Source of the DNA: Phycisphaerales bacterium UBA1845
Lineage (GTDB): Bacteria; Planctomycetota; Phycisphaerae; UBA1845
Direction of reading: 5' to 3'
DNA length: 15,133 nt
Assembly (NCBI GenBank): GCA_002338715.1
Contig: DDIR01000034.1
Location: 1 to 15,133 of the forward strand
Shown: piece after piece, positions 7,915 through 13,654 of the stretch
How positions within the stretch are numbered: position 1 is the first letter of the stretch
Layout: each line of letters opens with the position of its first letter
Program-made: the position numbers and the translations under genes
The notes under the pieces: model-generated
What the model saw: the letters and a program-made list of their open reading frames with translations, nothing else
The model's database searches: none
What the model was told of the DNA's origin: nothing

Positions 7915-9234
7915 TCAATCACCAGAGCATTCGGCACCGGTCACGCTGTGCATGGATTCGTGAAGCTTCTCAGCAATTACGCCTGCTGCAAAACGCTCGG
8001 GGTCTGCTCGGTCTCCACCACCAAGTTGATGCCACCACTCAACAGGCTTGGGGGGAGCGTCCGACCAAGCGGCGTTCTTGTCGTAAAAGAGGTAGATGTC
8101 CCAAGCTGGACCAGAATTCACGACGCCCTCTGCGAAGGCTTTTCCCGCCCGATGAACGGGATACGGGTCATAGAAATGCTGCACGCGAGGGTCACTCATC
8201 GTCTCAGCAATTCTTTTCGCGGTTGTTTCGTTGTCGTTGAATCCGGGCATCTGAATCCACACGATGCTCACGCTGATGTCCGCCTTGGGAAAGTCTCGTA
8301 TAACCGATTCTAGTACCGCCCGGGCACCTCGCACGCAGCCCGGTCACGTAGGCGACAAGATGGCGACGAATCGAGGTTTGCCCTTGTGTTCGTTGAATCT
8401 CGTTCTCAACGGTTCGATAGATTCTGCAATTGAAGTGACTTTCACAGACGGGTCCGGGGTGGCATCCGGCAAGGCGACGCTCATCATTGAGGGCATGAAC
8501 CGCACAAAGTTGAGCTTATCTGTGCCTTCTTCGAGTTCAAACGCTGCACGAAATCCTGTATCGTTTTTCTTGGAGAAGATTTCGACGGAAATCTCTCGCT
8601 CACCGTTGTGTTCCACACCCCTGACTTCTACAGCACCCCATGAGGAGTAGAGTTCTTTGTATTGCTCAAGTCGGTCGTTTATCGTGCGGCTGTCTAGAGC
8701 CGTTTTCGACCGGTTCTTGAGTTCGAAATCTCGTAGCGTGTCGGCGTCTCCGGAATTGAATGCTTCGATGTATCCTCTTGCAATTCGGCCGGCAATCGTG
8801 TCTGGAAACGCCGCATCTAATGTCTTTGCTTGGCGTTCCGTTGAACCGCCTGTTGAGCGAAACGTGACAATCCGGTCCGTCTCTTCCTGCATGGACTCGT
8901 GTGCCCAACCGATTTCCTTCTCGGTGGCTTTGCGTGCTTGGTAACCTCCTAGGTGAAGAAACTTCACCGTTCGCTCAACCGTAACTGTAAGGTCGTTGGT
9001 AAGGATTCGAACAAGTTGCGTGTCGGGAACCGACTCAGCGTTGATAACGCCCTTCATCGTTCGGACGGCAGCCTTCGCCTCCGTGGCATCCTCTTTTCCC
9101 ACGTGAATCACAAGCAAATGTGCCTGCACGATTCCGTCTTTGCTATCGACAGCGGATTTCGATGAACCAGGGTCGGCTGAAGAGAGTGAGCTAAGAAGAA
9201 AAACGAGCACGAGGGCCAAGGTGATTCGGGACAT
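7915..9234 (-). CDS. Candidate secreted selenoprotein with C-terminal thioredoxin-like UPGC domain
   Basis: A single frame runs from ATG 9234 to the stop at 7915-7917 (439 residues), interrupted only by TGA at 8344-8346. That codon is residue 297 in RFVAILSPT-U-PGCVRGARA, exactly the first position of a thioredoxin-type C-x-x-C (U297, C300), and the same frame continues for 142 residues of ordinary protein (VIRDFPKADISVSIVWIQM, GPAWDIYLFYDKNAAW). I therefore read the TGA as selenocysteine. Residues 1-22 are a signal peptide (MSRITLALVLVFLLSSLSSA), so the protein is exported. About 32-100 looks like an HMA-sized alpha/beta domain without its cysteines. About 145-255 is NTF2-like (IAGRIARGYIEAFNSGDADT). 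The start has AGGAG nine bases upstream. It is divergent from merR, with a MerR-type dyad between them, and leads the VOC operon. The function is probably thiol/selenol redox or metal handling in the periplasm. The alternative is a gene broken by a nonsense mutation. Confidence 0.8.
8312..8346 (-). promoter_or_regulatory. UGA codon with candidate bacterial SECIS hairpin
   Basis: On the minus strand, downstream of the TGA (8344-8346), GGTGCC (8328-8323) can pair with GGTACT (8317-8312), a six-pair stem with two G-U pairs, around the loop CGGGC (8322-8318). The loop starts 21 bases after the UGA, is five bases long and has G as its second base, which meets the published bacterial SECIS rules (loop 16-37 bases downstream, 3-14 bases long, G among its first two). 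A competing all-GC stem, CCGGGC (8343-8338) with GCCCGG (8325-8320), starts immediately after the UGA. The pairing was judged by eye, with no energy calculation, so which fold forms is uncertain. Confidence 0.45.
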
Positions 9235-9262
9235 AATCTGCGTCTCCTGCAAAGGTCAGGTC

Positions 9263-9301
9263 AGCCCAAACATTGAACCCAGCTTAAAGGTCAGATACAG
9301 T
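9263..9301. promoter_or_regulatory. Divergent merR / selenoprotein promoter region with MerR-type dyad
   Basis: The dyad TTGAACC (9273-9279) ... TTAAAGG (9284-9290) shares 15 of 19 positions with the MerR operator at 9769-9787. On the plus strand TTGAAC (9273-9278), 17 bases and TACAGT (9296-9301) make a plausible sigma-70 promoter for merR, overlapping the dyad, as expected for autoregulation. On the minus strand CTGACC (9294-9289) followed by 20 bases and TGGGCT (9268-9263) gives the elongated spacing of MerR-activated promoters, directed at the selenoprotein gene; that -10 is poor. Confidence 0.6.
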
Positions 9302-9308
9302 AAATGCA

Positions 9309-9746
9309 ATGGATGCGGGCTTCACAATCGGCGAGTTGGCTAAAGAGGTCGGGATTCCGACTTCGACCATTCGTTACTACGAGCGTTGTGGGCTCGTGAG
9401 CCCTGACGGGCGAACGACCGGAAACTATCGCATCTACGGAGCGTCTGCTCTCGAACGGATTCGGTTCATTCGGGCTGCTCAAGGGTCAGGATTCTCGCTC
9501 ACGGATGTGGCCGAACTGCTGGCCCTCGGCGATGGAACGAGTGCTCCGTGCAAGGCCGTTCAAAACCTCATTGAAAATCGACTTGCCGAGACGAAGAAAC
9601 GTATGGAGGACCTGATTCGCACGGAGGCGGTTCTTAAGTCCTGTCTGAAACTCTGCCGCAAGCCCCAAGGAAAGAATACTTGCAAGGTTCTTGATGGTCT
9701 CAAGTCTCGTTCAGCCTCCCCCGCTAGCCGAAATCGCCGCCGCTAA
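9309..9746 (+). CDS. merR: MerR-family regulator of the mercury-responsive type
   Basis: 145 residues. The N-terminal winged helix reads FTIGELAKEVGIPTSTIRYY followed by ERCGLVSPDGR. A dimerisation helix follows (LIENRLAETKKRMEDLIRTE). Three cysteines, C81 (SAPC), C116 (CLKLC) and C125 (GKNTC), are separated by 35 and 9 residues, the same intervals as the Hg(II) ligands C82, C117 and C126 of Tn501 MerR, so Hg(II) or a similar thiophilic metal is the likely effector. It should repress and, with metal, activate the elongated-spacer promoter at 9763-9794 driving the CopZ-MerT-MerP gene. It has a promoter overlapping its own operator, and the predicted transcription start falls at or next to the ATG with no Shine-Dalgarno, suggesting a leaderless message. 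The tail after C125 is basic (ASPASRNRRR). An ATG at 9304 is out of frame. Confidence 0.92.
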   Translation: MDAGFTIGELAKEVGIPTSTIRYYERCGLVSPDGRTTGNYRIYGASALERIRFIRAAQGSGFSLTDVAELLALGDGTSAPCKAVQNLIENRLAETKKRMEDLIRTEAVLKSCLKLCRKPQGKNTCKVLDGLKSRSASPASRNRRR

Positions 9747-9762
9747 CGCTCGTAGGCCGGGC

Positions 9763-9794
9763 TTGACTTTGAACCTGGGTTCAAGGTGTAGAAT
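9763..9794 (+). promoter_or_regulatory. MerR operator/promoter of the CopZ-MerT-MerP gene
   Basis: TTGACT (9763-9768) and TAGAAT (9789-9794) are separated by 20 bp, the long spacing (19-20) characteristic of MerR-activated promoters. The spacer carries a dyad, CTTTGAACC (9767-9775), TG, GGTTCAAGG (9778-9786), with eight of nine positions symmetric. It lies between merR and the transporter gene, with transcription starting near 9801. Confidence 0.88.
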
Positions 9795-9800
9795 CAGCCT

Positions 9801-9875
9801 ATGGTGATGTACGTTTATGTCTCCGGCGTTCGGATGACGTGCCGACGATCAAGCACGAGTGGAGGTTCTCAGTGA
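9801..9875 (+). CDS. Possible 24-residue leader ORF overlapping the transporter start
   Basis: An ATG at 9801 lies seven bases after the -10 hexamer, where transcription should start, and opens a 24-codon frame (MVMYVYVSGVRMTCRRSSTS and four more) ending at TGA 9873-9875. Its stop overlaps the GTG start of the transporter gene (9872) as GTGA, the arrangement of translational coupling. It could be a leaderless coupling peptide or chance; the peptide resembles nothing I know. Confidence 0.25.
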   Translation: MVMYVYVSGVRMTCRRSSTSGGSQ

Positions 9876-11011
9876 GTGGCGAAGATACAAACGGCAACCG
9901 GTCCGCTTGCCCTCGATGTGGCGGCAAAGGCAAGCGAGTAGGTGTCGTTACGGTCCGGTCGCTCGTCAATCGAGAGGCACACGACCGAATCGGCGAGAAA
10001 GACTATCGGTTTTGCGACACGCCCGCGTGCGACGTGGTGTATTTTGCAAGCGACGAGTCGCTGTTTCTGAAATCAGAATTGACGGTTCGAGTGGGCATCA
10101 AAGAAACCACGGCACCACGGCCGGTCTGCTACTGCTTCGACCATTCGGTTGAAGAAATCGAGCGTGAGGTCGCCGATACCGGTCGGAGTACGGTGCTCGA
10201 TGACATCAAGACTCGAATGAAAAATGGTTGCTGGTGTGAAACGAAGAACCCGCTGGGTTCTTGCTGCTTGGGCACGGTCGGTCGATATGCGAAGGATTCG
10301 TTGGCAAAACATGGGCATCCTTTCGGCGACGAAGTGCTTTGCTCAGATGACCAAACTGAGGATTGTTGTACAACAGGAGAAGATTGCTGCCCGACGCGAC
10401 AATCGGGACAAGGTGCTCGATCTGGCATTTGGTCTGTTGGTGCGGTGTTATCTGCGATTGTTGCCTCAGCGTGTTGTTGGTTGCCCTTTCTGCTCATCAC
10501 ATTTGGCGTATCAGCAGTGGGCGTGTCGGCGGTGTTTGAACAAGCGCGGCCGTACTTCCTGGCAGTGGCGGCAACACTCCTGGCGTCCGCATTCTACATT
10601 ACATATTTTCGAAAGGCGGCGTGTGGGCCGAATGGTGAGTGCATCACGCCGAATCCGAGACTTCGTCGATTCAATCGCTCGATACTCTGGGTTGCGACGT
10701 TGGCAGTGGCGGGAATCGGCTTGTTTCCGAACTACATTGGTGTCTTTACGAATGCTTCCTCATCGACCATCGCCAAGGGTCTTCCTGTTGTGACGCTCGA
10801 CATTAAAGGCATGACGTGCGACGCATGCACGGTACATGTTCGGAAAGCTCTGGAAGGTGTGCCGGGGGTCAAAAGCGTTTCAGTTAGTTACTCAGATAGC
10901 CAAGCTCATGTGGGAGTCGAAGCAGATTCTCTGCCGTCATTTGAAACATTAATCGAGGCAGTGTCGATGGCTGGCTATGTGGCTAATCGGAGTTCTGATG
11001 CCGGCAACTGA
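9872..11011 (+). CDS. CopZ-type Fe-S/Zn metallochaperone fused to MerT and a MerP-like HMA domain
   Basis: 379 residues from the GTG at 9872, chosen because GGAGG (9861-9865) lies six bases upstream; an upstream GTG at 9839 lacks this. Residues 10-140 match the cysteine-rich N-terminal domain of Archaeoglobus-type CopZ (CPRCGGKGK at 13-21, CDTPACDVVYF, CYCF, CWCE, GSCCLG), which binds zinc and a 2Fe-2S cluster. After a Cys-rich linker (DCCTTGEDCCPTRQ) come three membrane helices of a MerT-like mercuric transporter, the first with the diagnostic pair C201-C202 (SACCWLPFLL), then about 220-245 and 275-292. A MerP/HMA domain closes the protein with GMTCDAC (C316, C319). Hg(II) would pass from HMA thiols through the membrane pair to a cytoplasmic carrier; the CopZ part may receive it or test redox state. 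No merA reductase is in the window. Confidence 0.88.
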   Translation: MSGEDTNGNRSACPRCGGKGKRVGVVTVRSLVNREAHDRIGEKDYRFCDTPACDVVYFASDESLFLKSELTVRVGIKETTAPRPVCYCFDHSVEEIEREVADTGRSTVLDDIKTRMKNGCWCETKNPLGSCCLGTVGRYAKDSLAKHGHPFGDEVLCSDDQTEDCCTTGEDCCPTRQSGQGARSGIWSVGAVLSAIVASACCWLPFLLITFGVSAVGVSAVFEQARPYFLAVAATLLASAFYITYFRKAACGPNGECITPNPRLRRFNRSILWVATLAVAGIGLFPNYIGVFTNASSSTIAKGLPVVTLDIKGMTCDACTVHVRKALEGVPGVKSVSVSYSDSQAHVGVEADSLPSFETLIEAVSMAGYVANRSSDAGN

Positions 11012-11125
11012 GATGCAAGAGCCAGGAGACGGAACACGTCCTGACCGCCTCGCCTCCCCCAGAAATGATCCGGAATTCCGAAGTTTCGCTTTGGTCGTCC
11101 GCAGACGGGAAAGTTAACCAGCCCC

Positions 11126-11162
11126 TTGACTCCCTGCAGATATATGGTATATTTGCCATATA
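11126..11162 (+). promoter_or_regulatory. arsR promoter with ArsR operator
   Basis: TTGACT (11126-11131), 16 bases, then TATATT (11148-11153) form a sigma-70 promoter. An inverted repeat TATATGG (11141-11147), eight bases, CCATATA (11156-11162) covers the -10 and ends three bases before the arsR ATG at 11166. There is no Shine-Dalgarno, so the arsR message is probably leaderless or nearly so. The same TATGG-N8-CCATA plan recurs at 11530-11553. The 110 bases between the transporter stop and this promoter show no terminator or gene. Confidence 0.8.
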
Positions 11163-11165
11163 GCC

Positions 11166-11495
11166 ATGAAGCTGAAATCGACACAACTCTACGAAGCCCG
11201 GGCGAAGGTCGCCAAGGCGCTGGCGCATCCGAGCCGGCTGCTCATGCTCGATGCCCTGGCTGAGAAGGAACTGTGCGTTTGCGACCTGACGGATCTTGTG
11301 GGGGCGGACCAATCGACAGTGTCCAAGCATCTTGCGGTCTTGAAGAATGCGGGCATCGTCGCCGACCGGCGAGACGGGGTCATGATCTTCTACAGATTGA
11401 AGGTTGGTTGTCTTAGCGGCTTCTGGAAGTGCGTTGAAGGCGTATTGCGGCAGAACCTCAAGGAGCAGCAGGCGGTGATGAAGTCCGCGTCATGA
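11166..11495 (+). CDS. arsR: ArsR/SmtB-family metalloid-responsive repressor
   Basis: 109 residues, normal for the family. A winged helix-turn-helix spans about 14-85 (AKVAKALAHPSRLLMLDALA, then ADQSTVSKHLAVLKNAGIVA with a wing of ADRRDGVMIFYRL). ELCVCDL holds C37 and C39 in helix alpha-3, the As(III)/Sb(III) site of classical ArsR. A further cysteine at about position 79 and one in FWKCVEG could contribute a third ligand. Binding of trivalent arsenic should release the protein from the two TATGG-N8-CCATA operators, one over its own promoter and one before the permease gene 113 bases downstream. It heads the operon ending at 14946. No Shine-Dalgarno precedes the ATG, which lies just after the predicted transcription start. 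Confidence 0.92.
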   Translation: MKLKSTQLYEARAKVAKALAHPSRLLMLDALAEKELCVCDLTDLVGADQSTVSKHLAVLKNAGIVADRRDGVMIFYRLKVGCLSGFWKCVEGVLRQNLKEQQAVMKSAS

Positions 11496-11529
11496 GGGAA
11501 TCAACAGGCGTCTCTTTTTGTTTTGGAAC

Positions 11530-11553
11530 ATCTATGGCTATATGGCCATAGAT
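11530..11553 (+). promoter_or_regulatory. Second ArsR operator, upstream of the permease gene
   Basis: A 24-bp palindrome symmetric at 22 of 24 positions: ATCTATGG (11530-11537), eight bases, CCATAGAT (11546-11553). It shares the TATGG-N8-CCATA plan of the arsR operator. It sits in the 113-base gap between arsR and the permease, 55 bases before the permease ATG, suggesting a second internal regulated promoter. TTGTTT (11518-11523) is a possible -35, but no convincing -10 is visible. Confidence 0.7.
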
Positions 11554-11608
11554 GCGTAGGTTTTGCGGTAACGTCGAGGCAGTTCGGCGGGTGCATGGAG
11601 ATGAGTTG

Positions 11609-12961
11609 ATGATGGGCAAGCAGTGGAAGATCTTTGCGGCGCTCCTCGGTATTTTTGTAGTTGCCTATTTTCTGCCCCTCGGGAATCCGAAGGTAGAGGC
11701 CGCCGTTCTGGAAGCGTTTAAGCTCCTCCAGTGGTATGCCCGCAACCACACGCTTGCCTGCGTGGTGCCGGCACTGTTCATCGCGGGCGGCATCATCACG
11801 TTTCTGTCGCAGGCCTCGGTGATGCGCTACCTTGGTCCCAAGTCGAACAAGCTGGCTGCTTACTCCGTCGCGTCCGTTGCTGGCGTGGTTTTGGCGGTGT
11901 GCTCGTGCAGTGTGCTGCCGATGTTCGCGGGCATCTACAACCTTGGCGCCGGGCTTGGGCCGGCATCGGCGTTTCTGTACTCCGGACCGGCAATTAACGT
12001 GCTCGCCATCTTCCTCACTGCTCGCGTGCTGGGTTTTGATATCGGGTTGTGGCGGGCCATCGGTGCGATCGGCTTTGCATTTGTCGTGGGGCTGGGCATG
12101 GCCGGAATCTTTCGTCGCGGCGAACGGCAGAAGGTCGCGGCGGCTGCCGCGATGCCGGAACCGGAGGTGCCTGTTCGGCGCGGCTGGCAGAGTGCACTTC
12201 TACTCGCCGCGATGGTGGCGTTCCTTGTGTTTTCTGACTGGTTCAATCCCGGCGACGCGGTCGTGCGGCGCGTCGATGGCAGTGAGGTTCGCGGTGTCGT
12301 GCTTCAGGAGATGCACGACGAGGTCATGATCCAGGTCCAGGAGAGCGTCGAGGGAATTCGCGCCGGTGAGCGGCTCACGCTGTCCAAATCTGAGATTGCG
12401 GAGATCATCGAAGCCAAGTCCTGGGTCATGGAAGTCCATCACGTTCGCTGGTACCTAGCCGGCCTGATGTTCCTTGCCGTGGCGGTGATGACTTGGCGCT
12501 GGGTCGAACGAGATGAATTCAAGCAATGGATGCACAGCACGTGGGATTTCACGAAATTGCTTGTGCCGCTGCTGTTCGGTGGTGTGTTCGTCGTCGGGTT
12601 CATCTCGGCACTCCTACCGGATAAGCAAATCGCCCAACTCGTCGGTGACAACAGCCTGAGCGCCAATCTGATTGGCTCGGTTGTCGGCGCGCTCTTCTAT
12701 TTTGCCACATTGACGGAAGTGCCCATCACGCAGGCGTTGATGGAGCACGGCATGGCCAAGGGGCCAGCGCTCGCCCTTTTGCTTGCAGGGCCGGCGTTAT
12801 CTCTTCCAAACATGCTGGTGCTGATCAAAGTCATGGGTGCCAAGAAGACGGCTGCATTCTGCGCGATCATCGTCGTCGTGGCGACAACCGTGGGCATGAT
12901 TTATGGCGCGACGCAAGGTGCTGGACCAAACTTCGTTGCAACATCGGGAGGACTATCATGA
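11609..12961 (+). CDS. ArsP-like permease (DUF318 family), probable organoarsenical or metalloid exporter
   Basis: 450 residues from the ATG at 11609, which has GGAG eight bases upstream; an ATG at 11552 lies inside the operator and is unlikely. About nine or ten membrane helices in two halves. Signature motifs are CSCSVLPMFAGIYNLGAGLG (C98, C100) with SGPAINVLAIF, and in the second half TLTEVPITQALMEHGMAKGP with LLLAGPALSLPNMLVL. In ArsP the cysteine cluster is implicated in export of trivalent organoarsenicals. Between the halves, residues about 213-278 form a soluble, charged, beta-rich insert (DAVVRRVDGSEVRGVVLQEM, then RAGERLTLSKSEIAEIIEAK). The stop overlaps the next start as ATGA. In this operon setting (ArsR, DGC protein, thioredoxin, ArsF, ArsG) related permeases are common, and inorganic arsenite or another metalloid remains possible as substrate. 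Confidence 0.88.
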   Translation: MMGKQWKIFAALLGIFVVAYFLPLGNPKVEAAVLEAFKLLQWYARNHTLACVVPALFIAGGIITFLSQASVMRYLGPKSNKLAAYSVASVAGVVLAVCSCSVLPMFAGIYNLGAGLGPASAFLYSGPAINVLAIFLTARVLGFDIGLWRAIGAIGFAFVVGLGMAGIFRRGERQKVAAAAAMPEPEVPVRRGWQSALLLAAMVAFLVFSDWFNPGDAVVRRVDGSEVRGVVLQEMHDEVMIQVQESVEGIRAGERLTLSKSEIAEIIEAKSWVMEVHHVRWYLAGLMFLAVAVMTWRWVERDEFKQWMHSTWDFTKLLVPLLFGGVFVVGFISALLPDKQIAQLVGDNSLSANLIGSVVGALFYFATLTEVPITQALMEHGMAKGPALALLLAGPALSLPNMLVLIKVMGAKKTAAFCAIIVVVATTVGMIYGATQGAGPNFVATSGGLS

Positions 12962-13329
12962 GTGGATGCTGTTCAGACAACGAGGGTGAAACGCTGGTCT
13001 TCACCTGTGCGGGAGCGGCGTACAGTGGCCAAGTGGCGAATCGCGCCGGCGTGGATTTGATGAAACAGGGTGTCGGTCAACTTTTTTGCGCGGCTGCAAT
13101 CGCTGCCGAGCGCCCCGACAAGCTCGAACGCGCCCGCAATGCAGCGCGTCGAGTGGTCATTGACGGGTGCGATGATGACTGCGCCCGGCGCATCCTGGAA
13201 TCGGCCGGGATGCCCGTAGATCTGCACGTCGATGTGACCGCGCTGGGCATTGAGAAGAAACCGGAAAAGCCGCACATACTCACGCATGCGAAGCGCGTGG
13301 TGGATGCGGTCCGGGATGGTACGACGTAG
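12958..13329 (+). CDS. DGC-domain putative zinc-binding protein
   Basis: 123 residues, starting at an ATG that overlaps the permease stop by four bases (ATGA), with GGGAGG upstream. The family-defining D69-G70-C71 occurs in VVIDGCDDDCARRILESAG; other conserved cysteines are C4-C5 (SGCC), C17 (FTCAGAAYSGQV), C44 (QLFCAAAIAAERP) and C75. The protein is cytosolic, with no signal or membrane segment. DGC proteins are regularly found in ars-type operons beside a permease and thioredoxin. Their biochemical role is not established; the cysteine set suggests binding of zinc or a thiophilic metalloid, perhaps handing it to the permease or to the small thioredoxin encoded next. Confidence 0.88.
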   Translation: MSGCCSDNEGETLVFTCAGAAYSGQVANRAGVDLMKQGVGQLFCAAAIAAERPDKLERARNAARRVVIDGCDDDCARRILESAGMPVDLHVDVTALGIEKKPEKPHILTHAKRVVDAVRDGTT

Positions 13330-13382
13330 TCGATCGTACTCACAGGGTACGCCGGCTGAATCATGGCAAAGGAGCAAACGAA

Positions 13383-13640
13383 ATGAGAATCGAGATTCTG
13401 GGAACAGGATGCCCGAAGTGCAATGCGTTGGAAGCGGCCGCAAGGTCGGCTGCGGACATGCTGGGTATCACTTATGAGTTTACGCACATAAAGGACATTA
13501 CGGAGATTACGAAGCGTGGGGTGATGATGACGCCGGCGTTGGTGATCGACGGTGAAGTCAAGGTGAGCGGCAAAGTGCCCAACGAAGCCGAGATCACCAC
13601 GATGCTGACAACCGCGCTCGCCAAAAACGAATCTGCTTAG
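13383..13640 (+). CDS. Small thioredoxin-like protein (CPKC type)
   Basis: 85 residues, the size of the TM0996/MTH895 group of small redox-active thioredoxins. The active site is C10-P-K-C13 in MRIEILGTGCPKCNALEAAA; the cis-proline loop is GVMMTPALVIDGEVKVSGKV, with Pro preceded by Thr. AAAGGAG lies upstream of the ATG with good spacing, and the gene follows the DGC gene after 53 bases. It is cytosolic, with no signal peptide. It likely reduces a disulfide or carries a thiophilic metalloid for the neighbouring proteins. Members of this group commonly sit beside ArsP-like permeases and are sometimes annotated as redox-active disulfide protein 2. Confidence 0.9.
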   Translation: MRIEILGTGCPKCNALEAAARSAADMLGITYEFTHIKDITEITKRGVMMTPALVIDGEVKVSGKVPNEAEITTMLTTALAKNESA

Positions 13641-13654
13641 GGACGAAATGTGCC

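Noticed and set aside
7833..8313. Plus-strand open frames opposite the VOC and selenoprotein genes
   Set aside because: Arginine- and serine-rich compositions without family resemblance, and fully antisense to clear proteins.
7915..8334. A separate gene starting at the GTG at 8334, with the upstream gene ending at the TGA 8344-8346
   Set aside because: Both parts are in one frame with only four codons between them, no Shine-Dalgarno precedes 8334, and the split would cut a thioredoxin-like domain at its active-site motif. Selenocysteine explains it better.
11071..11080. Palindrome CGGAATTCCG between the transporter and arsR
   Set aside because: Ten bases with no spacer, not shared with other sites in the window and no T-run; too short to call an operator or terminator.
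11552..11608. ATG at 11552 as the permease start
   Set aside because: It lies inside the ArsR operator, has no ribosome site and adds a non-membrane N-terminus; the ATG at 11609 has GGAG eight bases upstream.
13330..13382. Possible terminator or small gene between the DGC and thioredoxin genes
   Set aside because: No hairpin followed by T's and no start codon with a ribosome site; it is simply a 53-base intercistronic gap.
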